NCBI RefSeq assembly: GCF_014193675.1
Contig: NZ_BLXZ01000002.1
Span: 682,001-746,000, forward strand
Direction: 5' to 3'
Length of the DNA stretch: 64,000 nt
Source: Geomonas limicola
Lineage (GTDB): Bacteria; Desulfobacterota; Desulfuromonadia; Geobacterales; Geobacteraceae
Shown: piece after piece, positions 1 through 10,715 of the stretch
How the letters are laid out: each line of letters opens with the position of its first letter
How positions within the stretch are numbered: position 1 is the stretch's first letter
The notes under the pieces: model-generated
Database searches by the model: none
Seen by the model: only the letters and a program-made list of their open reading frames with translations
Told to the model about the DNA's origin: nothing
Position numbers and translations under genes: made by a program

Positions 1-802
1 CGGCGTCCAGGAACTCGCTGCGCACCTCGAAGTGGAAGTGCACCCCGGGCGCCAGCCGCCGGATCAGCCTGAGGATCTCCTTGGCCCGGGAGGGGATCTT
101 GTTGAAGGTGGAGTCCAGCACGAAGACCTGGGGCACCTCGAGCTGGGCGAACAGGCGCAGTTCCGCCTCGATCCGCTCCAGCGAGACCCGGCGTACCCCG
201 CCCCCCCCCTTGTGGTCGAAGCAGAAGGAACAGGCGAAGTCGCAGCCGCGCGAGAGTTGCCAGAGCGCCCCGCCGACCGGGGTCGGGTCGAGGATACCGG
301 TCAGGTAGGGGGAGGGGATCTCTTCGGGATCGACGGAAAACGCCAGGGGACCGGGAGCCGCGCCGGGGAGTTGGATCCCGGGGATGCCGGAGAGTTCGCC
401 CGTTTCACCCAGGGCGCGCAGCGCGGCCGCGAAGGGGGCCTCCCCCGCACCGCGTACCAGGAAGTCGAAGTGTCCCTGGTCCAGGAACTGCTCCCCGGCG
501 GTACTTGGCTCCGGCCCTCCCGCACACAGGGTGAGGCCCGGCCGGGTGCCACGCAGCTCGCGGGCGAGGGCGAAGGCGTCCTCACGGTTCCAGACGTAGA
601 CCGAGAAGGCGACCAGGTCGGGGCGGTGTGCCAGGATCTCGGCGGCACCCGAGGCCGCATCGGCTCCGGCGAACAAGTTGACAATCTCGATTCGGTGCTG
701 GTCCGGCTGGTCTTTTTCCAGGTGGGCCTGCAAGAAGGCGCACGCCAAGGGGACCGCTTGGGGAGACGGGTAGGGATGGATGGCTACCAGGACGATATTC
801 AT
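1..802 (-). CDS. B12-binding-domain radical SAM protein, 3' end cut by window edge
   Basis: Read on the minus strand from ATG at 802, the first 267 codons run without a stop to the window edge. The N-terminus (MNIVLVAIHPYPSPQAVPLA) and the motif LCAGGPEPS fit a cobalamin-binding-type Rossmann domain over about residues 1-160. The radical SAM cluster motif CDFACSFC (CxxxCxxC) appears near residue 200, followed by VLDSTFN, typical of B12-dependent radical SAM proteins such as the DUF4080 group. The [4Fe-4S] cluster and SAM-derived radical chemistry follow from the family; the substrate is unknown. The start overlaps the stop of the upstream gene by four bases (ATGA), so the two are probably co-translated. 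The C-terminal part lies outside the window. Confidence 0.85.
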   Translation of the reverse strand, partial: MNIVLVAIHPYPSPQAVPLACAFLQAHLEKDQPDQHRIEIVNLFAGADAASGAAEILAHRPDLVAFSVYVWNREDAFALARELRGTRPGLTLCAGGPEPSTAGEQFLDQGHFDFLVRGAGEAPFAAALRALGETGELSGIPGIQLPGAAPGPLAFSVDPEEIPSPYLTGILDPTPVGGALWQLSRGCDFACSFCFDHKGGGGVRRVSLERIEAELRLFAQLEVPQVFVLDSTFNKIPSRAKEILRLIRRLAPGVHFHFEVRSEFLDA

Positions 803-1350
803 GAGCGGACCGGGCGAGCCTTCAGACGAGGCTTGCCTCCTTCCACGATGACCGCGAACTCGATGTCGCGGCAGCGGTACTTCTCCATGATGGCGGGTTT
901 CTGACGCTCGATTGCGGCGGCGATCTTCTCCTGGGAGAGGTGCTCCACCGGGAGATTGCAGGCGGCACAGGCTGCCAGGTAGTCCTGGTAGATCTTGTCG
1001 ACCGAAGCACCCGGGGAATGCTCGTGTTTCCTCGAGGCCTTTTCGGTCCCTTCCCGCTGGTGCAGCGACATCTTGAAGCGGTCCCGGTTGTACTTCCCCT
1101 CCTCGATGAGGCGGTTGATCCGGCTCCACTTCTGCCGGTGCACCGCGAGGCTGGCCACCAGCGAGTTGTACTTGAACTTGTACATCGAGTTGGTGATGTT
1201 CACGTTCTGGTAGTGCCGGCAGGTGCGCTCCACCGCCTCGAGCAACAATAGCGGCTCGCGCTTCTCGATCCCGCAGAAGTACTGCTCGTAGCGGATGATC
1301 AAGTCGCGCAGATCCTTCTCCAGTTGCGCTATGTCCTCGGGTAACGCCAT
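799..1350 (-). CDS. conserved small protein (MXAN_5187-C-like), function unknown
   Basis: A 183-aa soluble, charged protein starting MALPEDIAQLEKDLRDLIIR. ATG 1350 is chosen because a GGAGGAG ribosome site lies just upstream; the frame stays open further back to 1518 but that part runs into the glmU promoter region and reads as non-coding. The stretch RYEQYFCGIEKREPLLL resembles what I recall of proteins annotated as MXAN_5187 C-terminal domain. A pair of cysteines (CAAC) lies near residue 125. It overlaps the downstream radical SAM gene by four bases, indicating an operon transcribed leftward. No enzymatic motif is visible; the family assignment is from memory and moderate. Confidence 0.7.
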   Translation of the reverse strand: MALPEDIAQLEKDLRDLIIRYEQYFCGIEKREPLLLLEAVERTCRHYQNVNITNSMYKFKYNSLVASLAVHRQKWSRINRLIEEGKYNRDRFKMSLHQREGTEKASRKHEHSPGASVDKIYQDYLAACAACNLPVEHLSQEKIAAAIERQKPAIMEKYRCRDIEFAVIVEGGKPRLKARPVRS

Positions 1351-1441
1351 GCCACTCCTCCACGAGCGACTATAACGGGAACTTATCGAGCTGTAAATCT
1401 TAAAAGTTAGGCGCGATGCGGGCTTGCAAAGGTTAAAGACC

Positions 1442-1470
1442 TTGACGCGATTCGCTAATGTTGTTAGAAA
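1442..1470 (+). promoter_or_regulatory. candidate sigma-70 promoter of glmU
   Basis: TTGACG (1442-1447) is separated by 17 bases from TAGAAA (1465-1470), about 40 bases before the glmU start. The intergenic stretch 1351-1508 must also hold a divergent promoter for the leftward pair of genes; none is clear by eye. Confidence 0.45.
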
Positions 1471-1508
1471 TACGCAATCTAGCAATTGTACGTGGGTAAG
1501 GAGGAGAG

Positions 1509-2882
1509 ATGGCAGCAATATCTGCAGTGGTGCTGGCAGCCGGAATGGGAACCAGGATGAAGTCCGGGCTGGTGAAGGTCATGCATCCGCTGGCCGGTCC
1601 TCCCATGATCGCCTGGCCGGTTGCCGCGGCGCTCGATGCCGGCGTGGACGCCTGTGTCCTGGTGGTTGGTCACCAGGGGGAGAAGGTGCGTAACTACTTT
1701 GCCGGCCGCGCCGAGATCGCTTTTGCGACCCAGGCCGAACAACTGGGGACCGGGCACGCCGTGGCCTGCGCGCTGCCGGAGCTTCCGGCGAGCAGCGACA
1801 CCGTGCTGATCCTGTGCGGCGACACCCCGCTTTTGACCTCGGCCACCTTGAGCGCCATGCTGAGCGCCCATGCCCAAAGCGGCGCCGTGCTCACCGTGAT
1901 GACCGCGAGCTTCGCTGACCCCTTCGGCTATGGCCGGATCGTCAAGGGGGCCGACGGCAAGGTCCTGAGGATCACCGAGCAGAAGGACGCCACTCCCGAG
2001 GAGCGCGCCATCCGCGAGGTGAACGCTGGCGTGTACTGCGTGGAGCGGGCCTTCCTGGAGCGGGCGGTGGCCGCGTTGGGCAACGACAACGCCCAGGGGG
2101 AATACTATCTGACCGACGTGGTGCGCCAGGCCGGGTCCGAGGGGCTCACCTGTCTGAGCTACCCGGTGCCCGATGCCGAGGAGATCACCGGCGTGAACGA
2201 CCGGGTGCAGTTGGCCGAGGTGGCCCGCGTGTTGCGCAGTCGCATCAACCGCGAGCTGATGGTGGCCGGTGTCACCATGATCGATCCGCAGGCGGTCTAC
2301 ATCGACCGAGGCGTCGTTATCGGCCGCGATAGCGTTATCTACCCCGGGGTCACCATCACCGGTACCACGGTAATCGGCGAGCGCTGCGAGATCCAGCAGG
2401 GGGCCATCATCGAGTCGTCGCAGATCGGCGACGCCGTGGTGGTCAAGGCGGGGAGCGTTGTGGAAGAGGCCGTGGTGCATGAGGAAGTCTCCATCGGTCC
2501 CATGGCGCACCTGAGGCCGGGGAGCGAACTCTCGGCCCACGTGAAGATCGGCAACTTCGTGGAAACCAAGAAGGTCTTCATCGGCGAAGGGTCCAAGGCC
2601 TCGCACCTCACCTACCTGGGGGATGCCACCATCGGCCGCGACGTCAACATCGGCTGCGGTACCATCACCTGCAACTACGACGGCGTGCGCAAGCACCAGA
2701 CCGTCATCGAGGACGAGGTTTTCGTGGGGAGCGACGTGCAGTTGGTGGCACCGGTCACCGTGGGACGCAACTCGCTGATCGCCGCCGGCACCACGGTCAC
2801 CAAGAACGTGCCGCCCGACTCCCTGGCCCTGTCGCGGGTGCCGCAGGTGAACAAGGAAGGGTGGAAGCGGAAAAAGAAATAA
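1509..2882 (+). CDS. glmU: bifunctional GlmU: glucosamine-1-phosphate acetyltransferase / GlcNAc-1-phosphate uridyltransferase
   Basis: 457 aa, the usual GlmU length. It makes UDP-N-acetylglucosamine for peptidoglycan and lipopolysaccharide in two steps in the cytoplasm. The N-terminal nucleotidyltransferase domain opens with LAAGMGTRMKS, the diphosphate-binding signature, and carries CGDTPLL near residue 103. From about residue 250 the protein becomes a left-handed beta-helix of hexapeptide repeats that houses the acetyltransferase, with HLRPGSELS and CNYDGVRKHQT matching conserved active-site segments. An AAGGAGGAGAG ribosome site precedes the ATG. glmS follows after a 313-base gap containing a repeat element, so both hexosamine genes are neighbours but may be separately transcribed. 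Confidence 0.97.
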   Translation: MAAISAVVLAAGMGTRMKSGLVKVMHPLAGPPMIAWPVAAALDAGVDACVLVVGHQGEKVRNYFAGRAEIAFATQAEQLGTGHAVACALPELPASSDTVLILCGDTPLLTSATLSAMLSAHAQSGAVLTVMTASFADPFGYGRIVKGADGKVLRITEQKDATPEERAIREVNAGVYCVERAFLERAVAALGNDNAQGEYYLTDVVRQAGSEGLTCLSYPVPDAEEITGVNDRVQLAEVARVLRSRINRELMVAGVTMIDPQAVYIDRGVVIGRDSVIYPGVTITGTTVIGERCEIQQGAIIESSQIGDAVVVKAGSVVEEAVVHEEVSIGPMAHLRPGSELSAHVKIGNFVETKKVFIGEGSKASHLTYLGDATIGRDVNIGCGTITCNYDGVRKHQTVIEDEVFVGSDVQLVAPVTVGRNSLIAAGTTVTKNVPPDSLALSRVPQVNKEGWKRKKK

Positions 2883-2910
2883 CCTAAACGGCTTAGCGCT
2901 CATCTTCCCC

Positions 2911-3038
2911 CGTCCCTCCCCCTTCAAGGGGGAGGGACGGGGGGGGGATGGGGGGCAGCTCCGTGCCAGTGTGTGCCCATCCCCACCCTCTCCTTGAAGG
3001 GGAGGGAGATGTTATGAGCGGAAGCTTGGCGTTCATCA
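2911..3038. repeat. chromosomal palindromic repeat, copy 1
   Basis: A ~128-bp block of GC-rich palindromic sequence between glmU and glmS. It begins with the hairpin CGTCCCTCCCCCTTC / mirror arm (2911-2939) and ends with a second TCCTTGAAGGGGAGGG arm, then GAGCGGAAGCTTGGCGTTCATC-like tail. A closely similar block occurs at 50270-50402, including the tail, so this is a dispersed element and not just low-complexity sequence. The first hairpin could also slow or end transcription from glmU. The rest of the gap (3039-3195) shows no other feature apart from a near-direct repeat AGAACGTAGAAC / AGAATGTAGAAC just before the glmS ribosome site. Confidence 0.75.
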
Positions 3039-3195
3039 AGTAACCTAATACCCATTCTATGTTCTAGGCTAAAACCTTAGATCGTAGTATGATGGCCCGT
3101 TCGCCTGCCGTACCATGGGCGAGGGAGACTGAAGAGGCCGCGTCTTTTACTAAGAACGTAGAACAAAGAATGTAGAACCAGATTGAGAGGTTTTT

Positions 3196-5025
<1,830 letters not shown>

Positions 5026-5044
5026 GCAAAGATAGATAGGGTGT

Positions 5045-5049
5045 GCGAG
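5045..5049. repeat. target-site duplication GCGAG, glmS-proximal copy
   Basis: GCGAG directly precedes the element terminus TGTCTGG and is repeated exactly after the distal terminus at 48507-48511. Five bases is the duplication length made by Tn7-type transposition. Its centre lies 22 bases beyond the last base of the glmS stop, close to the canonical attTn7 insertion point. Confidence 0.93.
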
Positions 5050-5057
5050 TGTCTGGT

Positions 5058-5136
5058 AAAAATAAATTTTCCAACTGAAAAATAAAGTTTCCAACAGGAA
5101 AATAAAGTTCCCAACTAAAAAATAAAGTTCCCAGCT
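5058..5136 (+). promoter_or_regulatory. TnsB-type binding array, glmS-proximal (R-like) end
   Basis: Four contiguous sites with an exact 20-bp period: 5058-5077, 5078-5097, 5098-5117 and 5118-5136/7, consensus AAAAATAAAGTTYCCAACTG. Tight packing matches the right end of Tn7, which has overlapping TnsB sites beside tnsA. The first site is the terminal one and diverges slightly (TTTT in place of GTTT/GTTC). Confidence 0.85.
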
Positions 5137-5175
5137 CGGCCTAAGGATGGATTCATCCCCTTAGGCCGTTTTTTT
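5137..5175 (+). terminator. intrinsic terminator just inside the element
   Basis: A perfect 10-bp stem CGGCCTAAGG (5137-5146) / CCTTAGGCCG (5159-5168) with a 12-base loop is followed by seven T (5169-5175). It points away from glmS into the element, so it can end glmS transcripts and protect the tns region from read-through; the native glmS terminator is now 43 kb away (48511-48541). The T run is also the left flank of the nested element at 5176-5566. Confidence 0.85.
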
Positions 5176-5566
5176 GGCTCTTCAGGGTTTTTCGTGGGTG
5201 ACAGGGTAAAAATCGAGCCCGCCAAGCCGAAACCAGATCATTTTTTGAACCATTCCCCGTTTCGAAACCCATGGTCGTGCCTTTACGGGAGCGGCTGTTG
5301 TCCAAGAGACCAGGGCCGGCATGGAAAGCATAGCCAACTGGTAAGGGAAACCCCTGGCCCTTGAAAAAAACTGTCCAGGACCATGAATGAAAGGCCGATA
5401 CCCGCGAAGGTCCGGCTGAACTAACCGCAAATAAAAACTTACCTTATTTGCTTTAACCGGTCTAAACGCAAATTACCTCAACCTATATTTGCGGATACAA
5501 TCATGCGAAGACACCCCCTCCTCTGAGGACAGATTTAACTTTACCCACGGAAAACCCTGAAGAGCC
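5176..5566. mobile_element. nested MITE-like element with ISL3-type terminal repeats
   Basis: 391 bp bounded by ~26-bp inverted repeats that match at 24 positions. Each starts GGCTCTTCAGGGTTTT, the GGCTCTTC-type terminus I associate with ISL3-family insertion sequences. Flanks are T tracts: GTTTTTTT at 5168-5175 and TTTTTTTT at 5567-5574, compatible with an 8-bp target duplication (one mismatch), the length typical of ISL3. No transposase is recognisable inside; a short open stretch on the minus strand (5182-5430) resembles nothing I know. It is probably a non-autonomous derivative. Confidence 0.6.
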
Positions 5567-5993
5567 TTTTTTTTACCCCTCCGGACTGACCTCCAGATAG
5601 ACCTACCTTATCCTCAACCCATCTACCGCTGTCGGCAACAACCAGGATGGTGTGATTGCTCAGGCCTGGCCAAAATCAGAATTGTAACGAATTCATTCAC
5701 GGGCTCTGCAAAACCCCTTGTGGGCTAGCAAGATACATGAGCCGTTCGGCTGCCATAATACCAGATTTGGTTTTAACGTACTGATATAATTGAAAAAAAT
5801 ATTGCTTCTGGCTGGACTTTTGATTCCTTGCCGGTACCATTTTTGGGGTTTCCCGGAATAGGGGTATCTTGGAACCTTTACCAGGAGCCTATCCGCAACC
5901 AGCGTTTAACCCGGCAAGATTCGGCTAAGGTTTATCTTTTGGCAGACGAAAGGTGATTAGATGGCGGAGTAGATGGCCTACTGGAGGCTTTTA
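5567..5993 (+). other. tns leader region without a gene
   Basis: About 430 bases between the nested element and tnsA with no credible open frame. It holds an extended -10-like element TGATATAAT (5782-5790) without a good -35, about 200 bases before tnsA, the best promoter candidate for the tns operon. A TnsA ribosome site GGAGG lies at 5983-5987. No CRISPR repeat and no recognisable RNA was seen. Confidence 0.4.
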
Positions 5994-6794
5994 ATGGCAA
6001 GAAAAAAATCTTCAACAAATACGAAGATAAAAGAGGGAAGAGGACTAGGGCATGGAAAGGGGTACAAACCTTTCCTGCGGGTTGGTGATGTTCCCTCACT
6101 GGGGAAAAGTTCAAGGCCCAAAGGATGGAAAACCGAAAGAACGCATCAGCTTCTGTCCAGCCTTGAACTCAATTATTTCTATGTTCTTGAGTGGGCCCCT
6201 GGGGTCGTAGATGTCAGAGAGCAGTTTCCGCTACCACTGGAGGAAACGTTAGAAATTGCGAAGCGGCTGGGGATAAAGCACTCAGCTGACAACGCTACGG
6301 GGGAAAGTTTCATTATGACGACCGACTTCTTAGTGGATGAGGTCATAGATGGCAAAACCATTTTGAAAGCTCGCTCAATAAAGCCAGCAAGTGAGTTGGG
6401 CAGTAAACGGGTGTTGGAAAAACTGGAAATAGAGCGGACATACTGGGCTGACCGCGGTGTGGATTGGGGGCTCGTAACCGACCAGGATATCCCCATGGCA
6501 CTTTCAAAGAATGTCGAGTGGGTACATGATTCGCTCTTACCGGAGGTCCCGGAGGACCTTTTATGCCAGATTGAAACGGCTCTATTTGCTGAGTTGGAAG
6601 AAAGAGCTGACATGCCGCTATCGAAATTGGCACTAAAGGTCGATCGCGACTTGGGGATGAAGCCGGGACTTGCTTTATCGGTGGTGCGCCACCTAATTGC
6701 CTCTCGGCAGTGGCTGGTAGATATGAACCAGTTGATTCTTACCGACAAGCCCCTTTCGGTAACCCGGAACTTCTCCGATATTGCTCTTGCTTAG
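5994..6794 (+). CDS. tnsA: TnsA endonuclease of the Tn7-like transposon
   Basis: 266 aa. TnsA cuts the 5' ends of the transposon, so that with TnsB the element is excised by double-strand breaks. ATG 5994 (MARKKSSTNTK) is preferred to the upstream ATG at 5973 because GGAGG sits 6-7 bases before it. Restriction-type catalytic residues fit E58 (in SSLELNYF), D111 (in MTTDFLVD) and K130 (in RSIKPASEL), almost the same spacing as Tn7 TnsA E63/D114/K132. The C-terminal third has a winged-helix-like character expected for TnsC contact. It is followed nine bases later by tnsB on the same strand. Confidence 0.9.
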   Translation: MARKKSSTNTKIKEGRGLGHGKGYKPFLRVGDVPSLGKSSRPKGWKTERTHQLLSSLELNYFYVLEWAPGVVDVREQFPLPLEETLEIAKRLGIKHSADNATGESFIMTTDFLVDEVIDGKTILKARSIKPASELGSKRVLEKLEIERTYWADRGVDWGLVTDQDIPMALSKNVEWVHDSLLPEVPEDLLCQIETALFAELEERADMPLSKLALKVDRDLGMKPGLALSVVRHLIASRQWLVDMNQLILTDKPLSVTRNFSDIALA

Positions 6795-6803
6795 AGGATG
6801 TCC

Positions 6804-8999
6804 ATGCTAGCCGAGTGTGCTGTAATTGAATGGGTTGTGGAAGAAGAGAAGCGGACCTACATGGAACGCATCCTTTATGTCGACCGCCCGGCAGGCCAAC
6901 TTGTAGTTATTGCTCTATGCGATGATGCTTTACCAATTTGGAAATGTCTTGAGGACGTCGCCGATGCCATTGCAGCAGGGCGCGCCTTTCGGAGAGCAGA
7001 CCCCTATGCGTGGCACGCAGACCCGTTGCCGGAGTTTCTGGAAAAGCATGCTGAGCGCAGGGACAGGGGCTGGGAATTAATAAAAGACTTAGTTGGAAAT
7101 GAACCGGGAATCTTTAACCCAGAAATTCGAGGAAAACTGATCCGGGAGGCGGTGGAAAGCCTCGAAACCGACAGAACAGAGCTCTACCGTCTCCTCAGGC
7201 GATACTGGATAAGGGGAAAAATTAAGAATGCCTTGCTCCCATCATATGATCGTTGTGGAGCTCCGGGCAAAACACGGACCCTCGTCCTTAGGGCAGACGG
7301 CTCCTTTGCTAAGCGAGGCAGACCATCCAAAATAAGCCGCCTGTATCCTGACCGCCCGGGAGTCAATGTTGACAATGGGATTGCAGCAATTTTCGATTGC
7401 GCAATCAAGCTTTACTACCACAAACAGAACTCCAGGAGTCTTAAAGACGCTTATGACCAAATGCTGGACAAACACTTCTCGGTGGGGATGGTCCAGAAAG
7501 ACGGAATACAGGTACCCGTGCACTTGCCCCCTTGGGAGCAGCCGACCTATCCCCAGTTCAGATATTGGTATGAAAAGAAGCTTGACCTTCAGGAAGCGAT
7601 CATAAAACGTCGAGGCCAGAAGCGCTTCAATCTTGAAAATCGGCCAATTTTAGGAAGTTCTACACAGATGGCCTTTGGGCCAGGGTCAATATTTCAAATT
7701 GATGCCACCATCGCTGACATCTATTTGGTAAGCACTCTTAACCGGAGTTGGATCATCGGTCGTCCGGTCGTGTATTTTGTTATGGACGTTTTTAGCCGCA
7801 TGTGCGTGGGGCTATACGTTGGGTTGGAAGGCCCTAGTTGGGCAGGTGCCATGATGGCCATTGCCAACGCTACATGTGACAAGGTCGCCTATTGTGCAGA
7901 ATATGGAATCCCAATTGCCGAGGAAGAATGGCCTTGCCATTATCTGCCGGCGAAGATTTTGGCAGATCGAGGGGAGCTTATAGGGCGTAATGCGGACAAC
8001 CTACCGGATAACCTGGACATTACAGTTGAGAACTGCCCGCCATATCGTGGTGACCTTAAGGGAATAGTAGAGCAGCAGTTCCACCGAACTAAAGAGAAAA
8101 GCGTCGTTTGGCTACCAGGGGTAGTTCTTAAAGCGAAAGAACGTGGCACCAAGGATTACCGACTGGATGCCCAATTAGACCTTTATCAGTTCACTCAGGT
8201 TATGATCTACACCATTTTGGAGTACAACCGATTCCATTGGATGGACACATATGAAAAGGAACTGGACTTGATTCGAGATGATGTCCGACCGATTCCCCTT
8301 GAGTTGTGGGAGTGGGGAATTCAGAACAGAGTCGGTAAACTCAAAGAGCGGTCTCCTGAAGTCATCAAAGTCGGCTTAATGCCACAAGGAGAAGCCACGG
8401 TTACTGAGCGGGGCATCAGGTTCGAGGGGGTTTTTTATGATACGGAAAGAGCACTAAGGGAGCAATGGTACGTAAATGCAAGGTCCAATAAAACCTGGAC
8501 AATACCGGTATCCTATGACCCGCGCCAGACGGATGTCATTTACTGGCGCTGTGGTGGAACCACAGTATTTGAACCATGCAACATAATTAAGCGTGATTCT
8601 AGATTCACGGGGTGTCGGGTGGAAGAGGTCCAACAATTTTTCGCCCTCGAAAAGTTAAAGGCTACCGAAAATCTTTCAAACGAACGCCAGGCCGGGGCTG
8701 AACTCCGGGCTAAGCGTGAGCAAATCGTCAAGGACGCGCAGGAAATGACGAGAAAGGATGTTCCCGCAGGACTAAGCAAGAAGGAGCGCCTCGACAAAGT
8801 CAAAAAGAATAGGGCGGACGAAAAACAACGGAACAGAAAGGCAGAAGCCTATGATCTCAGACCTCTGCGGGAGAAGAAGGGGCCCGCGACTGTCCATGTT
8901 CTCGATTCGGAGCAAATGACGGAAGCCGCCAATGACAACTTGCCGATGACTGCTGCGGAGAAAAGGAAGAGGAACCTTGAGTTCCTTGAACGGGACTAA
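6804..8999 (+). CDS. tnsB: TnsB DDE transposase
   Basis: 731 aa, close to Tn7 TnsB (702 aa). It binds the end sites and carries out 3'-end cleavage and strand transfer. The retroviral-integrase-fold triad can be placed at D300 (QIDATIADI), D388 (LADRGELIG) and E423 (GIVEQQFHRT). The N-terminal ~280 residues should contain the DNA-binding helices; the C-terminus is long, lysine-rich and probably coiled, as expected for the TnsC-interacting tail. ATG 6804 is preferred over ATG 6798 because GAGG at 6794-6797 is then six bases away. Together with tnsA and tnsC it forms one tight operon. Confidence 0.93.
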   Translation: MLAECAVIEWVVEEEKRTYMERILYVDRPAGQLVVIALCDDALPIWKCLEDVADAIAAGRAFRRADPYAWHADPLPEFLEKHAERRDRGWELIKDLVGNEPGIFNPEIRGKLIREAVESLETDRTELYRLLRRYWIRGKIKNALLPSYDRCGAPGKTRTLVLRADGSFAKRGRPSKISRLYPDRPGVNVDNGIAAIFDCAIKLYYHKQNSRSLKDAYDQMLDKHFSVGMVQKDGIQVPVHLPPWEQPTYPQFRYWYEKKLDLQEAIIKRRGQKRFNLENRPILGSSTQMAFGPGSIFQIDATIADIYLVSTLNRSWIIGRPVVYFVMDVFSRMCVGLYVGLEGPSWAGAMMAIANATCDKVAYCAEYGIPIAEEEWPCHYLPAKILADRGELIGRNADNLPDNLDITVENCPPYRGDLKGIVEQQFHRTKEKSVVWLPGVVLKAKERGTKDYRLDAQLDLYQFTQVMIYTILEYNRFHWMDTYEKELDLIRDDVRPIPLELWEWGIQNRVGKLKERSPEVIKVGLMPQGEATVTERGIRFEGVFYDTERALREQWYVNARSNKTWTIPVSYDPRQTDVIYWRCGGTTVFEPCNIIKRDSRFTGCRVEEVQQFFALEKLKATENLSNERQAGAELRAKREQIVKDAQEMTRKDVPAGLSKKERLDKVKKNRADEKQRNRKAEAYDLRPLREKKGPATVHVLDSEQMTEAANDNLPMTAAEKRKRNLEFLERD

Positions 9000-9011
9000 G
9001 GAGAGGTGACG

Positions 9012-10715
9012 ATGAATGACAACGGCAGGGCGCACGGCTTCGGCTTCGGTCGGAAAGTTGAGGCACAATACACTCCGAGTTCGGACCCGATGTACCGGCA
9101 CAATTGCTATATAGAGGCACTGCCTCCTCCCCTCGAAACTGAAGAAGTCATCAAAAAAATGCAAAGGTTTCCAGGGTACGACGATAGCGAACGCCGTCTT
9201 CCACCGTTGGAACGCATCTATGCAGTCCAGAAGCTGAGTAATTGTATTGTTCCGCTACCGGACTATATAGAAATTGAAAAAAAGTTTTCGAGAATGCTTC
9301 TCAATGGGTACTTTGCGCGGAACCCACTGTCTGCCGAGTGGGTGAAGCAAATGCAGTCTGCCTTTCCCGGTATTGGCGAAGACGCTCTTGTGAGATCAAA
9401 CGCTGCGGGGTTTGCCATTTACGGGACTAGCGGTGTAGGGAAAACCACCGTAATAGAGAGCATTTTGTCCTTATACCCCCAAGTCATAATCCACACGCAG
9501 TACAACGGGAATCCATTTGATCAACAACAAATAGTCTGGTTAAAGCTCGATTGTCCATTCGACGGCTCTCCGCGCGGGCTTTGTATAAACTTTTTTCAGG
9601 GAATCGATAGGGTCTTGGGAACAAGGTATACTGATAAGCTCCTGAGCAAGCGGGTCACTGCTGACTTATTACTCCCCAAAATGGCTGAGGTAGCTGGAGA
9701 GTGTGGTTTGGGAGTGTTGGTCTTGGACGAGGTCCAGCGGCTGAAGGGGGCTGGGGAAAAACTCTTGAGCTTCTTTGTCCAATTGACAAACGTGATTGGC
9801 GTTCCTGTCCTGATGTCTGGAACCTACAAAGCGATGAGCATGTTTAAAGATGAGGCCGCTGCGGCGAGGCGGGTAGCTGGGCAAGGCGATGTCGTAATGG
9901 ACAATTTCGCCGACGATGAAGTTTGGCGGCATTTATTGAAAAAGCTGTGGCGGTACCAGTACACGGATATACCCACCCCTCTTTCAGACAAACTGATCAA
10001 CGCTTTCCACGAACAATCTCAGGGCATTACAGATATTGCGGTTAAGTTGTATATGTTCGCACAGTGGCAGGTGATAGGCACCGGCGATGAGAAGATCACG
10101 CCAAAGCTGGTGGAGGTCGTTGCCAAAGAAAACCTGCATGCTATGGGACCGATTCTTCGCGCCCTGCGCACTCATGATTTCGAGGCCTTAAGTAAAATAG
10201 AAGATATACGGTCCCCGTGGGACATGGATCTCGTCCTTAAAAATGCCTGCCGACAAGCTCATCTCAGCGGGGCCATGGCAACTATCCGCAATGAAACGCT
10301 CGCGGAAAATTCTGATGCCGAGGTTGGGTCGCTACCTCATGAGAAGCTAGCCTTACAGCTGGTTCAGGCGGGATTTGATGGCGATATTGCGAGAATTGCC
10401 GCACGAAAGGCTTGTGATCGCTTTGCAGCACAGACTGACATGAAACGTGCGAGCGTGGAGGCTTTCCGACTGGCCCAAGAGGCGGATGACCTAAAGAAGG
10501 AAGCCCGGATTGCTCAAGAAATGAAAAAACCGGCCGGTAGGAAGAAAGCCCCCGTGGTTTCCCTTAGTGGAGACCTCCGTGAGATCGTAAAACATGCGGA
10601 GAAAGCAACCACTCCATACGAAGCGCTAAAAAATGCAGGCGTCATAAAATCTCCCTACGAGTTCTTCTCCAAAGGAGCAAACAATGATTCCGTTCTTTCC
10701 CAGGCCGCTTCCTGA
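9012..10715 (+). CDS. tnsC: TnsC AAA+ regulator ATPase
   Basis: 567 aa. In Tn7-type systems TnsC links the target-binding protein to TnsAB and controls target immunity. Walker A is GTSGVGKTT (about 137-145), Walker B is LVLDEVQRL (about 234-242), and a sensor-like PVLMSGTYKA follows. ATG 9012 fits the AAGGAGAGG ribosome site better than the GTG six bases upstream. The last 32 bases overlap the start of tnsD, so these two are translationally coupled. The C-terminal ~120 residues are helical and lysine/alanine rich, the expected TnsA/TnsB contact zone. Confidence 0.92.
   Translation: MNDNGRAHGFGFGRKVEAQYTPSSDPMYRHNCYIEALPPPLETEEVIKKMQRFPGYDDSERRLPPLERIYAVQKLSNCIVPLPDYIEIEKKFSRMLLNGYFARNPLSAEWVKQMQSAFPGIGEDALVRSNAAGFAIYGTSGVGKTTVIESILSLYPQVIIHTQYNGNPFDQQQIVWLKLDCPFDGSPRGLCINFFQGIDRVLGTRYTDKLLSKRVTADLLLPKMAEVAGECGLGVLVLDEVQRLKGAGEKLLSFFVQLTNVIGVPVLMSGTYKAMSMFKDEAAAARRVAGQGDVVMDNFADDEVWRHLLKKLWRYQYTDIPTPLSDKLINAFHEQSQGITDIAVKLYMFAQWQVIGTGDEKITPKLVEVVAKENLHAMGPILRALRTHDFEALSKIEDIRSPWDMDLVLKNACRQAHLSGAMATIRNETLAENSDAEVGSLPHEKLALQLVQAGFDGDIARIAARKACDRFAAQTDMKRASVEAFRLAQEADDLKKEARIAQEMKKPAGRKKAPVVSLSGDLREIVKHAEKATTPYEALKNAGVIKSPYEFFSKGANNDSVLSQAAS

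Noticed and set aside
1479-2927. 482-codon open frame antisense to glmU
   Set aside because: It lies fully over glmU, is rich in His/Gly/Ala as expected for antisense reading of GC-rich DNA, and has no ribosome site.
3039-3195. possible glmS ribozyme/riboswitch before glmS
   Set aside because: No conserved glmS-ribozyme core or cleavage segment is recognisable, and the class is mainly found in Firmicutes.
5182-5430. 82-codon open frame inside the nested element
   Set aside because: No resemblance to a transposase and no start signals; treated as non-coding content of the MITE-like unit.
5567-5993. CRISPR array or guide RNA for a CRISPR-associated transposon
   Set aside because: No direct repeats of 25-40 bp with spacers and no Cas gene anywhere in the element; target choice can be explained by TnsD at glmS.
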